Positions 1 through 8,336 of a stretch of 64,000 nt of DNA are shown here, piece after piece. A model generated the notes under the pieces. That model made no database searches. It saw only the letters and a list, made by a program, of their open reading frames with translations, and was not told the origin of the DNA. The translations under genes were made by a program, and so were the position numbers. Source of the stretch: Rhodothermales bacterium (GTDB lineage: Bacteria > Bacteroidota > Rhodothermia > Rhodothermales > UBA10348); contig JAEPNP010000008.1 of NCBI GenBank assembly GCA_017643395.1, positions 1 to 64,000 of the forward strand, read 5' to 3'. The first letter of the stretch is position 1, and every line of letters begins with the position of its first letter.

Positions 1-93
1 AGATCCCAAACTCAGAAACACCCGCCGAAAACGAGCCCCTCGCTGACGAAAGTTTCAACTAGGATTGACTCTTCGCCAAAATCTCCGCCCGGA

Positions 94-120
94 CATGGAA
101 TAGGGCCCCGAGATTCCATG
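94..120. repeat. Perfect palindrome, single copy of the dispersed intergenic repeat
   Basis: The arms CATGGAAT (94-101) and ATTCCATG (113-120) are perfectly complementary around an 11-nt GC-rich centre, AGGGCCCCGAG. The same layout (TGGAAT, a GGGCCC-type centre, ATTCCA) recurs near 18134, 38475 and 54697, so this is read as a single unit of that family. It lies upstream of the 13-bp tandem array and the pntAA promoter. Function unknown. Confidence 0.75.
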
Positions 121-147
121 AGAACGGCAAATCGGTTTCGACGGGAG

Positions 148-342
148 CCGCAACAGCGCTCCGCAACGGCGCTCCGCAACGGCGCTCCGCAACAGCGCTC
201 CGCAACAGCGCCCCGCAAAGGCGCCCCGCAACGGCGCTCCGCAACAGCGCTCCGCAACGGCGCTCCGCAACAGCGCTCCGCAACGGCGCTCGGCAACGGC
301 GCTCGGCAAAGGCGCTCCGCAACGGCGCTCTGCAACGGCCCC
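148..342. repeat. 13-bp tandem repeat array, 15 copies
   Basis: Fifteen head-to-tail copies of a 13-bp unit, consensus CCGCAACGGCGCT, with single-base variants (CCGCAACAGCGCT, CCGCAAAGGCGCC, CGGCAACGGCGCT). The period is not a multiple of three, so every frame through it stays open and mimics low-complexity proteins. None of these is believed to be a gene. The array ends 45 bp before the putative -33 element of the transhydrogenase promoter. Such arrays usually vary in copy number between strains. Confidence 0.9.
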
Positions 343-386
343 AGGAGCTCCCCACGCAGCGGATTTCCGCAACCTCATCGCCCGGA

Positions 387-417
387 TTGCATGGGCATCG
401 GGGCGCGTCTACATTTG
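387..417 (+). promoter_or_regulatory. Bacteroidota-type promoter for the pnt operon
   Basis: TTG at 387-389 and TACATTTG at 410-417 are separated by 20 nt. This fits the Bacteroidota primary sigma pattern of a -33 TTG and a -7 TAnnTTTG, and the -7 element matches exactly. The -7 element lies 32 nt upstream of the chosen pntAA start. Assignment is by pattern only. Confidence 0.5.
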
Positions 418-449
418 ATCGCCCTTCAAAACCGGCCCTGTACATACGC

Positions 450-1586
450 ATGTCCTACACGGTCGGCGTCCCGGAGGAAACCCTCTCCGGTGAGCGCCTG
501 GTCTCCCTCACACCGGAAGTTGTTGGACGTTTGGTCAAGGGCGGTGCCACCGTCAAGGTGGAGCGTGGCGCGGGAAAGGGCGCATTCCACAGCGACGGAG
601 ACTATGAGGCCGCAGGGGCGCAGATTGTCAAACGCAAGGAAGCGTTCTCCTGCGATGTCGTCACCAAGGTGCGCCCGCCGGACAAGAAGGAGATCGGGCT
701 GCTTGAAAAGGGCGGAGTGCTCATCGGATTTCTCAGCCCTCTCGACCAGCCGGAGACGGCGCAGGCACTCGCCAAACAGGGCGTCACTGCACTGGCGATG
801 GAGTTGGTGCCGCGCATTTCACGCGCGCAGAAAATGGACGCGCTCAGCGCGCTCAGCGGTGTGGCCGGATACCGCGCCGTGCTCGAGGCGGCAATCCGCC
901 TGCCCAAGTTCTTCCCGCTGCTGACGACGGCCGCGGGCACGGTGCGTCCGGCGAATGTGCTCGTGCTGGGAGCAGGTGTCGCTGGCCTCCAGGCCATTGC
1001 CACCGCCCGCCGGCTGGGTGCGCGTGTATCGGGGTACGACATCCGCGACGTGGTGCGCGAGGAAATCCAGAGCCTCGGAGCCACCTTCGTCGAGCTCGAG
1101 ATCGAGATGGACGCCATGCAGGACTCCGGCGGCTACGCGAAGGCGCTCGTGGCTGAGAAGGCCAAGCAGCAGACCAAACTGCTGGTCCCGTTCATCGGCA
1201 AGAGCGACGTCGTGATCACGACCGCGCTCATTCCGGGCCGCGCGGCACCGACGCTGATCACCAGGGAGGCCGTGGAAGCCATGGCTCCGGGCAGTGTGAT
1301 CGTGGACCTGGCCGCACCCAACGGCGGCAATTGTGAGCTTACCGAGCCCGGAAAAACGGTTGAGGAACACGGAGTGACCATCGTCGGCTCCACCAACCTG
1401 CCCGCCGAAATGCCGGTGCACGCCAGCCAGCTTTACGCCAAGACGCTGCTGGCCATCCTGCAGGAATTCACGGGAGAAGACGGGTTCACGCCCAACTTTG
1501 ACGACGAGGTTTTCGCCGGCGCCTGTGTCACGCACGACGGAGAGGTCGTGCACGAGCGCGTCAAATCCATCCTGCAATCAGCCTGA
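450..1586 (+). CDS. pntAA: NAD(P) transhydrogenase subunit alpha, part 1 (NAD-binding)
   Basis: The 378-aa product is the soluble NAD(H)-binding domain I of the proton-translocating transhydrogenase, which uses the proton gradient to make NADPH from NADH. The N-terminus has the family pattern VGVPEE...GE.RVSLTPE, and a Rossmann motif VLGAGVAGLQAIATA sits near residue 170. The C-terminus stops where single-chain PntA would continue into its membrane helices, which here are a separate downstream gene. I chose the ATG at 450 because the upstream 21 codons lack similarity to the family and overlap the promoter. It is followed 7 nt later by pntAB, giving the three-subunit arrangement also seen in Rhodospirillum. 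Confidence 0.95.
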   Translation: MSYTVGVPEETLSGERLVSLTPEVVGRLVKGGATVKVERGAGKGAFHSDGDYEAAGAQIVKRKEAFSCDVVTKVRPPDKKEIGLLEKGGVLIGFLSPLDQPETAQALAKQGVTALAMELVPRISRAQKMDALSALSGVAGYRAVLEAAIRLPKFFPLLTTAAGTVRPANVLVLGAGVAGLQAIATARRLGARVSGYDIRDVVREEIQSLGATFVELEIEMDAMQDSGGYAKALVAEKAKQQTKLLVPFIGKSDVVITTALIPGRAAPTLITREAVEAMAPGSVIVDLAAPNGGNCELTEPGKTVEEHGVTIVGSTNLPAEMPVHASQLYAKTLLAILQEFTGEDGFTPNFDDEVFAGACVTHDGEVVHERVKSILQSA

Positions 1587-1593
1587 GCGGCCC

Positions 1594-1869
1594 ATGCTGG
1601 ACAACATCATCGTATTCGTCCTGGCGGCCTTTGTGGGTCGTGAGGTAATCAGCAAGGTGCCGCAGACGCTGCACACCCCGCTTATGTCGGGCTCCAACGC
1701 CATCAGCGGGATCACCATTGTCGGCGCGCTCGTGGTGGCCGGCATGGTCGAAGACAGTCCGTACGCGACCTACATCGGCCTGGCAGCACTGATTTTCGCG
1801 ACCATCAACGTGGTCGGCGGCTTCATGGTGACGGATCGCATGTTACAGATGTTCAAGAAGAAGGACTGA
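1594..1869 (+). CDS. pntAB: NAD(P) transhydrogenase subunit alpha, part 2 (membrane)
   Basis: This 91-aa membrane protein corresponds to the C-terminal helices of PntA. It has about three hydrophobic segments, beginning MLDNIIVFVLAAFVG, then a conserved stretch containing TPLMSGSNAISGI and a final helix ending in a lysine-rich tail. With PntB it forms the proton channel (domain II). The frame is open further upstream inside pntAA, but the start at 1594 gives the usual length and follows the pntAA stop by 7 nt. pntB begins one base after its stop. Confidence 0.93.
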   Translation: MLDNIIVFVLAAFVGREVISKVPQTLHTPLMSGSNAISGITIVGALVVAGMVEDSPYATYIGLAALIFATINVVGGFMVTDRMLQMFKKKD

Positions 1870-1870
1870 C

Positions 1871-3292
1871 ATGAACATCATCGAACTGGTCGACGTCGCC
1901 TATCTGGTCGCGGCAGTCCTCTTCATTTCCGGGCTCAAGCAGCTGACTTCGCCGGCCACGGCGCGGAAGGGCAACCAGCTGGCTTCGGTCGGCATGCTCA
2001 TCGCCGTAGTGGCGACCCTGCTGGTACGTGAGATCGTTACGCCGGTCGAGATGATCGGCGGGCTGGTCTTAGGCGCCGGAATCGGTGTCTTGTTGGCCAA
2101 ACGCGTCGAAATGACCGGCATGCCGGAGCTCGTGGCGGCCTTCAACGGATTCGGCGGAATCGCGTCCGCCCTGGTTGCCGGCGCCGAAATCGCGCGCATG
2201 ATGGCAGACGGCGAGCCGCTTAGCGCCGCCAGCGCAGTCACGATCGGCCTCTCCGTGCTGATCGGCATGATCACGTTCACGGGGTCGTTTGTGGCCTTTG
2301 GCAAGCTGTCCGGCCGCATCAACGGCAATCCCGTCTCGTTCCCCGGGATGCGACTCATCACGATTGTAGCGGCCCTCGCGGCGATCGGCGCTACGGTCTG
2401 GATGGCGATGGAGTCGGGCGCGTTCCCCGACGTTCCGGACGGGGTGATCAACGGCGCCATCACGCTCACGGTCGCGGCCTTCCTGCTCGGTATTCTGCTC
2501 GTCATACCGATTGGCGGCGCCGACATGCCGGTGGTCGTGGCGCTTCTGAACTCCTACTCGGGTCTGGCCGCATCGGCCACCGGATTCGTGCTCGACAACA
2601 CGGCGCTCATCGTTTCCGGCGCGCTGGTGGGAGCCTCAGGACTGATCCTGACGAACATCATGTGCGTGGCGATGAACCGGTCGCTGCTGAACGTGCTGAT
2701 CGGCGGGTTCGGCGGAGATTCCGCCGAGGGCGCAGATCCGGCGCGCTCGATGGAGGGCAAGTCGGTCACGTCCACCAGCCCGGACGACACCGCGATTATG
2801 CTCGCCTATGCCGAGAAGGTGATCGTGGTGCCCGGATACGGCATGGCCGTGGCGCAGGCCCAGCACGCCGTGCGCGAACTGGGAGACGAACTCGAAAAGC
2901 GCGGCGTGAAGGTCAAGTACGCCATCCACCCGGTTGCGGGCCGCATGCCGGGGCACATGAACGTGCTCCTGGCCGAAGCGAACGTCTCGTATGACCTGCT
3001 CTTCGAGATGGACGACATCAACGGCGAGTTCGATACGTGTGATGTCGCCATCGTGATCGGCGCCAACGACGTAGTCAACCCCGCCGCTCGCCATGACAAG
3101 GCCAGCCCGATCTACGGCATGCCGATTCTGAACGTGGACAAGGCCCGCACGTCCATCGTCCTGAAGCGCTCCATGCGTCCCGGCTACGCAGGCATCCAGA
3201 ACGAGCTGTTCTTCAATCACAACAACCGCATGCTGTTTGGCGACGCCAAGGACAGCATCACGGAAGTCGTGAACGAGTTGAAGGCCCTCTAG
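1871..3292 (+). CDS. pntB: NAD(P) transhydrogenase subunit beta
   Basis: The 473-aa product is the beta subunit: eight to nine hydrophobic helices over roughly residues 1-260, then the NADP(H)-binding domain III. In that domain I see the family motifs VIVVPGYGMAVAQAQHAV, HPVAGRMPGHMNVLLAEA and IGANDVVNPAA. The GYGMAVAQAQ loop binds NADP. Length is normal for PntB (about 460-480). It is the last gene of the pnt operon and converges on the tesA-like gene, with a small hairpin between them. Confidence 0.96.
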   Translation: MNIIELVDVAYLVAAVLFISGLKQLTSPATARKGNQLASVGMLIAVVATLLVREIVTPVEMIGGLVLGAGIGVLLAKRVEMTGMPELVAAFNGFGGIASALVAGAEIARMMADGEPLSAASAVTIGLSVLIGMITFTGSFVAFGKLSGRINGNPVSFPGMRLITIVAALAAIGATVWMAMESGAFPDVPDGVINGAITLTVAAFLLGILLVIPIGGADMPVVVALLNSYSGLAASATGFVLDNTALIVSGALVGASGLILTNIMCVAMNRSLLNVLIGGFGGDSAEGADPARSMEGKSVTSTSPDDTAIMLAYAEKVIVVPGYGMAVAQAQHAVRELGDELEKRGVKVKYAIHPVAGRMPGHMNVLLAEANVSYDLLFEMDDINGEFDTCDVAIVIGANDVVNPAARHDKASPIYGMPILNVDKARTSIVLKRSMRPGYAGIQNELFFNHNNRMLFGDAKDSITEVVNELKAL

Positions 3293-3309
3293 GCCCCGTT
3301 TCGGGCGAT

Positions 3310-3324
3310 GGGTCCTAATGACCC
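3310..3324. terminator. Short hairpin between convergent pntB and tesA-like genes
   Basis: GGGTC (3310-3314) and GACCC (3320-3324) pair around the 5-nt loop CTAAT in the gap between two convergent genes. There is no T-tract on either side, so it would be a weak or factor-assisted terminator at best. Confidence 0.35.
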
Positions 3325-3382
3325 GGGCCCGGCGGCGGACCGATCGCGGGAATCCCGGCAGGCCGCGTAGGGGCGGCGCTGA

Positions 3383-4105
3383 CTACGAGGCCTGCTGCGG
3401 CACGCGTTCCAGGGCCTCAAGCAAGTACGGCTCCACCAAATCGGCCACCTTGCGATGGCCCGCCTCATTCGGGTGGATCTGGTCCGGCAGCATGTATTCG
3501 TCGAATCCGCCGACGCCGTCCAGAATGAAGGGAATCAGGATGGCGTCATTGTTCTGCGCCAGCTCGGGAAAGAGCTCCGCAAACTCACGCGCGTAGTCGG
3601 GGCCGAAATTGGGAGGAATCATCATGCCGGCGACGACCACCACGGCCTCCGGGTTCGATGCGCGGGTTTTGTCCACGATGCCTTGAAGGTTCTCGCGGGT
3701 AGATGAGAGGTCGACGCCGCGAAGGGCATCGTTGCCTCCAAGCCCCAGTACGAGCACGTCGACATGGTTCTGGAGTACCCAATCAATGCGGCGCAGACCG
3801 GCCGCCGTGGTTTCTCCGCTGAGCCCTGCGTTAACCAACTCTGCTTCGATGCCCAGCGAGTCCAGGCGATTGTCCAGAAGGGCCGGGAAGGCCTGGTCCT
3901 CCCGTAATCCAAAGCCGGCCGTGATGGAATCACCAAAGAACAGTACCCGCGGCCCGGAGCTGTTCTCCGCAACCTGGGCTCGGGGAGTTGGCGTAGGAGA
4001 AGCCGCCGAACCCTCAGGAGGTGCGTTCTCTCCCGCCTGCGATCCGCAAGCCGCTGTGAGAAGAACCACGACGGCGAGAAGGGGGTATAGCAGCGACTTT
4101 TTCAT
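3383..4105 (-). CDS. tesA: TesA-like SGNH/GDSL esterase (arylesterase), probable lipoprotein
   Basis: The 240-aa product is a GDSL/SGNH hydrolase of the TesA (thioesterase I/lysophospholipase L1) type. Block I is LFFGDSITAGFG with the catalytic Ser. Block II has GLSGETTAAG, block III LGGNDALRG, and block V DQIHPNEAGH supplies the catalytic Asp and His. A hydrophobic N-terminus ends in LLTAACGS, which suggests a lipidated, envelope-located enzyme. I chose MKKSLLYP (ATG at 4105) over a start seven codons upstream because it gives a normal signal peptide and AGGA lies just before it. It diverges from the ABC genes, the arrangement of tesA-ybbA-ybbP in Escherichia coli. Substrate not determined. 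Confidence 0.88.
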   Translation of the reverse strand: MKKSLLYPLLAVVVLLTAACGSQAGENAPPEGSAASPTPTPRAQVAENSSGPRVLFFGDSITAGFGLREDQAFPALLDNRLDSLGIEAELVNAGLSGETTAAGLRRIDWVLQNHVDVLVLGLGGNDALRGVDLSSTRENLQGIVDKTRASNPEAVVVVAGMMIPPNFGPDYAREFAELFPELAQNNDAILIPFILDGVGGFDEYMLPDQIHPNEAGHRKVADLVEPYLLEALERVPQQAS

Positions 4106-4164
4106 AGGTCCTGGTTGGTTGCACACTGCAAAACCTGCCCGGGCAATTCCGGTTTCAGACCTCC

Positions 4165-4866
4165 ATGCCTCCTGTCCTGGCTGTACGCAACCTGTCGAAA
4201 ACCTATCGCAGCGGCGGAAAGCCTTTGCACGTTCTGCAAGACGTCACGTTTGACATCCAGGAAGGCGACACGTGTGCCATTGTCGGGCCCTCCGGCAGTG
4301 GAAAAACCACGCTGCTCGGATTGGCCGCCGGCCTGGACGCGCCGACCTCCGGAACGGTGGAGCTTTGCGGCGAAGAGGTAGGCAGTCTCTCGGAAGATGA
4401 GCGCGCCAACCTGCGCAACCGGTATGTAGGCTTTGTTTTTCAGTCTTTCCGGCTCATCCCCACGCTCACGGCTCTGGAAAACGTCATGGTGCCCGCCGAA
4501 CTGCGCGGCGACCGCGACTGCCGGGCCCGAGCCGAGGAACTGCTCACTCAGGTCGGGCTCGGGGACCGCATGGGCCACTACCCGACGCAGCTTTCGGGGG
4601 GAGAGCAGCAACGTGTGGCCCTGGCGCGCGCGTTTATCAATCGGCCGCGCATCCTGTTTGCTGATGAGCCCACCGGCAATCTGGACACGGATACCGGGGT
4701 GCGCATCGCCGACTTGCTGTTTGATCTGAACCGCACCGCAGGAACCACGCTGGTGCTGGTCACCCACGACCTCGAACTGGCGGGTCGCACGGATCGCGTC
4801 ATTCGCCTGAGGGCGGGCGCGGTGCACATGGACTCGGCGGTTGTCGAAGTCGCGGAGGCGGGCTGA
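4165..4866 (+). CDS. ybbA: ABC transporter ATP-binding protein, YbbA/LolD type
   Basis: The 233-aa product is a complete ABC ATPase: Walker A GPSGSGKTT (41-49), Q-loop VFQSFRLIPT, signature LSGGEQQR (143-150), Walker B ILFADEP (163-169) and H-loop His201. The Q-loop region and short length are those of the LolD/MacB/YbbA subfamily, which drives mechanotransmission rather than classic transport. Its stop overlaps the start of the permease by one base (TGATG), so the two are coupled. Pairing with an FtsX-type permease and a divergent TesA-like gene supports YbbA. The substrate is unknown. Confidence 0.9.
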   Translation: MPPVLAVRNLSKTYRSGGKPLHVLQDVTFDIQEGDTCAIVGPSGSGKTTLLGLAAGLDAPTSGTVELCGEEVGSLSEDERANLRNRYVGFVFQSFRLIPTLTALENVMVPAELRGDRDCRARAEELLTQVGLGDRMGHYPTQLSGGEQQRVALARAFINRPRILFADEPTGNLDTDTGVRIADLLFDLNRTAGTTLVLVTHDLELAGRTDRVIRLRAGAVHMDSAVVEVAEAG

Positions 4867-7382
4867 TGCGCTGGATTCTTTCCATGGCCTGGCGAGACAG
4901 CCGGGGCAGCAGGCGTCGCATGCTGCTGTTTGTCGGATCCATGGTGCTCGGCGTTGCGGCGCTGGTGGCGATCAACTCGTTCGGCACCAACCTGCGAAGC
5001 GCCATCGACGAGCAAGCCAAGGCACTTCTGGGCGCCGACATGTCCCTCGAGTCCGACGTGGCCTTCGCAGACTCGATTGAGGTGCTGATTGCCGAGATCG
5101 GCGGCGAGCAATCTCGCAGGACGTCCTTTCAGAGCATGGCGCAGTTCGAAAGCGGTGTTCGGCTGTCCACGGTACGTGCCCAGGACGGGATTTATCCCTG
5201 GTACGGTGCCGTGGAGACAGACCCCCCGGAAGCCGCGACCGGCTGGGTAGAGCGTGGGGAGGCGCTGGTAGACCAGACGCTGTTTCGCGAGTTTGATCTG
5301 GCGGTTGGAGACTCCGTGCGCATCGGATACACCTCGTACCGGATCGGAGGCAGGCTGCTGCAGACGCCCCGGGAGTCGGCTGCGGCGGGGCTGGTATCGC
5401 CGCGTGTATACATCCCGATAGCCAACGTCGATACCACCTTGTTCGGCTTCGGCTCTCAGGCGGACTATGAGGTGTATTTTCGCTTTACCGACGGACGGGA
5501 CTACGAAGCGCTGGCAGATTCGCTGCGTCCCGCCCTCAGGCCCGCCGATGTCGGTGTGGACTCGGTGTTTGAGGAGCAGGAGAACTGGGACGAGTCCCTG
5601 ACAAACCTCTACCGTTTTCTGAGTCTGGTCGGCTTCATAGCGTTGCTGCTGGGCAGCCTTGGTGTTGCGAGCGCCGTGCATGTGTACATCCGCCAGCGGA
5701 TCGACACGGTGGCCACACTGCGTTGCTTTGGAGCCAAGAGCAGCACCACGATCATGGTCTACGCCGTGCAGGCCCTGGGCATGGGCCTCATCGGTGCCAC
5801 GGTCGGTGCCCTGATCGGCATCGGAATCCAGCTGTTTGTGCCGACGCTACTGGCCGATGCGCTGCCGGTCGACGTGGAATTTGCGCTTGCTCCCGGAGCC
5901 ATTCTCCTGGGGGCAGGGATCGGAGTCGGAGTCACGGTGCTGTTTGCGCTTCTGCCGCTCCTGGCGGTTCGAGGGATCTCTCCGCTGAGGGCCATTAGAG
6001 CCCAGGTTGACCCGGTGGACGAAGGGCGCACGGACGGGCTGACCTGGCTCATCCGTGGCATCGTTGCGGCCGGCGTAATTGTGTTTTCGATGCTGCAGGC
6101 CCCATCGCCCATGTACGGGTTCTGGTATGCCGTCGCGATTGCGGCCGTTTTCGGAGCCCTTGCCCTGCTTGCGCGCGGGTTGATCTGGGCGGTGCAACGG
6201 ATTCGCAGCACGTCCATGCCGTACGTGGCCCGGCAGGGGCTGGCAAATCTGCATCGTCCAAACAACCAGACCCTGCTTCTGACTCTTGCATTGGGCCTGG
6301 GCACGTTCCTGATTGGCATCATGCTCGTCACGGAGCGCACCCTCGTTGCGCAGGTGGACCTGTCGGGGCGCGCGGAGTCACCGAACCTGGTGTTCTTCGA
6401 CATCCAGACCGACCAGGTGGAAGGCGTTCGCGCTGTTCTGGAAGAGGAGGCTGTGCCCGTGGTGGACGAGGTGGCCCTCGTTACGATGCGCATTGCGTCT
6501 GTCAAGGGGCGGACTGTGGAGGAGATTCGGGCGGATTCGACCAGGGAGGGGCCGCGCTGGCCGTTCTTCCGTGAGTACCGCTCGACCTACCGCGGCAACC
6601 TGACCAGCTCGGAAACGCTGGTGGCCGGGGAGTTCACCCCCTCCTGGAGCCTGTCCGATGGGGCTATTCCAGTGTCCGTCGAGCAGGATCTGGCGGCCGA
6701 TCTCGACGTGGCTCTCGGGGATACGATTGTGTGGGATGTACAGGGCGTCGACATGACGACCGTGATCGGAAGTGTGCGCGAGGTGGACTGGCGGCGCGTA
6801 CAGACCAACTTCTTCTTTGTCTTCCCAGAGGGGATTCTGGAAGCGGCGCCGCAATTCACTGTGGTGCTCGCTCGGGCTCCCAATGCTGACGAGTCGGCGG
6901 ACGCCCAGGCCGCAGTGGCGCGTGCCTATCCCAACGTCTCGGCCATCGACGTGTCGCTCGTCTTGAGTGTCTTCGAGGCCATCTTCAGCCGAATCGAATT
7001 TGTGATCCGGTTCATGGCACTGTTTTCGATCCTGACAGGCTTCGTGGTGCTGTTCGGAGCGGTGCTTACCAGTCGCCTGCAGCGCATCAGTGAGACAGTG
7101 CTTCTGAAAACGCTCGGCGCCTCCGGCCGCCAGGTGGTGCGCATCATGCTGGTGGAGTACATCGCCTTGGGCGCCCTGGCATCGCTGACCGGGTTGGGCC
7201 TGGCTTTGCTCGGAGGCTGGGCACTGGCCCAGTTCGTGTTCGAGACACCGGTTGCTACCGGAGGTCCGGTCCTGCTCTGGATTTCGGCGGGCGTGGTGGG
7301 CCTTGTGGTGATGATCGGCGTGCTCAGCAGTCGCGGCGTATACAGGCTACCGGCACTCGAGGTGCTCCGCAGCGAAGGATGA
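4866..7382 (+). CDS. ybbP: ABC transporter permease, FtsX/YbbP family
   Basis: The 838-aa inner-membrane protein has an N-terminal helix (about 20-40), a periplasmic domain, three helices of a first FtsX domain (about 250-390, e.g. FIALLLGSLGVASAVHVYI), central helices (about 400-490), a second periplasmic domain, and a final FtsX domain (about 710-838) ending in the typical coupling segment LPALEVLRSEG. This ten-helix two-FtsX plan matches E. coli YbbP in size and layout. It overlaps yggS by 4 nt. Probable role: export or extraction of a lipid-related substrate with the upstream ATPase (inference). Confidence 0.88.
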   Translation: MRWILSMAWRDSRGSRRRMLLFVGSMVLGVAALVAINSFGTNLRSAIDEQAKALLGADMSLESDVAFADSIEVLIAEIGGEQSRRTSFQSMAQFESGVRLSTVRAQDGIYPWYGAVETDPPEAATGWVERGEALVDQTLFREFDLAVGDSVRIGYTSYRIGGRLLQTPRESAAAGLVSPRVYIPIANVDTTLFGFGSQADYEVYFRFTDGRDYEALADSLRPALRPADVGVDSVFEEQENWDESLTNLYRFLSLVGFIALLLGSLGVASAVHVYIRQRIDTVATLRCFGAKSSTTIMVYAVQALGMGLIGATVGALIGIGIQLFVPTLLADALPVDVEFALAPGAILLGAGIGVGVTVLFALLPLLAVRGISPLRAIRAQVDPVDEGRTDGLTWLIRGIVAAGVIVFSMLQAPSPMYGFWYAVAIAAVFGALALLARGLIWAVQRIRSTSMPYVARQGLANLHRPNNQTLLLTLALGLGTFLIGIMLVTERTLVAQVDLSGRAESPNLVFFDIQTDQVEGVRAVLEEEAVPVVDEVALVTMRIASVKGRTVEEIRADSTREGPRWPFFREYRSTYRGNLTSSETLVAGEFTPSWSLSDGAIPVSVEQDLAADLDVALGDTIVWDVQGVDMTTVIGSVREVDWRRVQTNFFFVFPEGILEAAPQFTVVLARAPNADESADAQAAVARAYPNVSAIDVSLVLSVFEAIFSRIEFVIRFMALFSILTGFVVLFGAVLTSRLQRISETVLLKTLGASGRQVVRIMLVEYIALGALASLTGLGLALLGGWALAQFVFETPVATGGPVLLWISAGVVGLVVMIGVLSSRGVYRLPALEVLRSEG

Positions 7383-8068
7383 GCATTCGAGCCAACCTGG
7401 ATGTGGTCCATGAGCGCATCGCCCGGGCGTGTCTGAAATCCGGCCGCGACCCGGCGGAGGTGACCCTGGTCGCGGTTTCGAAGACGTTTCCACTGGAGCG
7501 CCTTCAGGCAGCGGCCGACCAGGGCCAGATGGTCTTCGGGGAGAACAAGGCCCAGGAACTGGACGAAAAGGCCACGGCGTGGACATCCTCCGATGTCGAA
7601 TGGCACTTCATCGGACACCTGCAACGCAACAAGGCACCGGTGGTCGCACGACATGCCGACGTATTCCACGCCCTGGACAGTGTGCGACTGGCGAGAGCCC
7701 TGGACCGACGATTGGAGGAGGAGAATCGCACGCTGAGATGCCTGGTGCAGGTGAACGTCAGCGGCGAGCAGTCCAAGTTCGGACTGGATCCGAGCGCCCT
7801 GGCTCCCTTTCTGGAGGAGGTCGCCCAGTTTGAGCGGCTGCGCATCGAGGGCCTTATGACTCTCGCCGCGCCCACGGATGATCCGGAGCACGTCCGTCCC
7901 CAGTTCTCACTCCTGCGCAGCCTGCTCTCGACCCCGGCTCCCGGGGGCAATACCCGACTGCGCGCGCTGTCCATGGGGATGAGCGGCGACTTTGAGGTGG
8001 CGATCGAAGAAGGGGCCACGCACGTGCGGGTAGGAAGCGCTATCTTCGGCAACAGGTCGTACCAGTAG
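7379..8068 (+). CDS. yggS: YggS/PLPBP family pyridoxal phosphate homeostasis protein
   Basis: The 229-aa product is a single-domain alanine-racemase-fold PLP carrier. Lys35 in LVAVSKTFP is the PLP-binding lysine. Other family motifs are VFGENKAQEL, WHFIGHLQRNK, VNVSGEQSKFG, GLMTLAA and the phosphate-binding end LSMGMSGDFEVAIEEGATHV. The ATG overlaps the ybbP stop (ATGA). It heads the block leading to divIVA-ileS-lspA, where Firmicutes also place a yggS homologue (ylmE). Confidence 0.95.
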   Translation: MSIRANLDVVHERIARACLKSGRDPAEVTLVAVSKTFPLERLQAAADQGQMVFGENKAQELDEKATAWTSSDVEWHFIGHLQRNKAPVVARHADVFHALDSVRLARALDRRLEEENRTLRCLVQVNVSGEQSKFGLDPSALAPFLEEVAQFERLRIEGLMTLAAPTDDPEHVRPQFSLLRSLLSTPAPGGNTRLRALSMGMSGDFEVAIEEGATHVRVGSAIFGNRSYQ

Positions 8069-8075
8069 TACCGGC

Positions 8076-8336
8076 ATGCTGCCATTGATTGTAGGGGTTG
8101 CGATCGGAGTGGTCGTAATGGGCCTCCTCCGCGCCATGACCCGCTACGAGGCTGCCAGCACCGCCGCGATGCAGGAACAGATGACGTCCATGCAGGCGAC
8201 CATTGACCGTCTTGAGGCGCGTGTGCGGTCATTGGAGACCATTGCATCAGTCGATGTGCTTGAGACCGGCTCGGAACAACCGATGCCCGGAGAAACGGCC
8301 CAGCCCCTGAAAAAGGCCCGTCTCGGAAGGACATGA
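8076..8336 (+). CDS. Small single-pass membrane protein with coiled coil
   Basis: The 86-aa product has one N-terminal hydrophobic helix (about residues 2-20, LPLIVGVAIGVVVMGLL), followed by a heptad-like segment (about 30-58, MQEQMTSMQATIDRLEARV) and a polar tail. It is not YggT/YlmG, which has two to four helices. The gene sits between yggS and divIVA and overlaps divIVA by 4 nt. A DivIVA partner or membrane anchor is conceivable but not shown. No family recognised. Confidence 0.7.
   Translation: MLPLIVGVAIGVVVMGLLRAMTRYEAASTAAMQEQMTSMQATIDRLEARVRSLETIASVDVLETGSEQPMPGETAQPLKKARLGRT

Noticed and set aside
118-924. 268-codon open frame through the 13-bp array and the start of pntAA
   Set aside because: Its translation is a low-complexity RNGAPQQRSATA pattern caused by the tandem repeat, then an out-of-frame reading of pntAA.
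4578-5681. 367-codon minus-strand frame opposite ybbA and ybbP
   Set aside because: It is a shadow of the coding strand: the plus-strand genes have full ABC and FtsX motifs.
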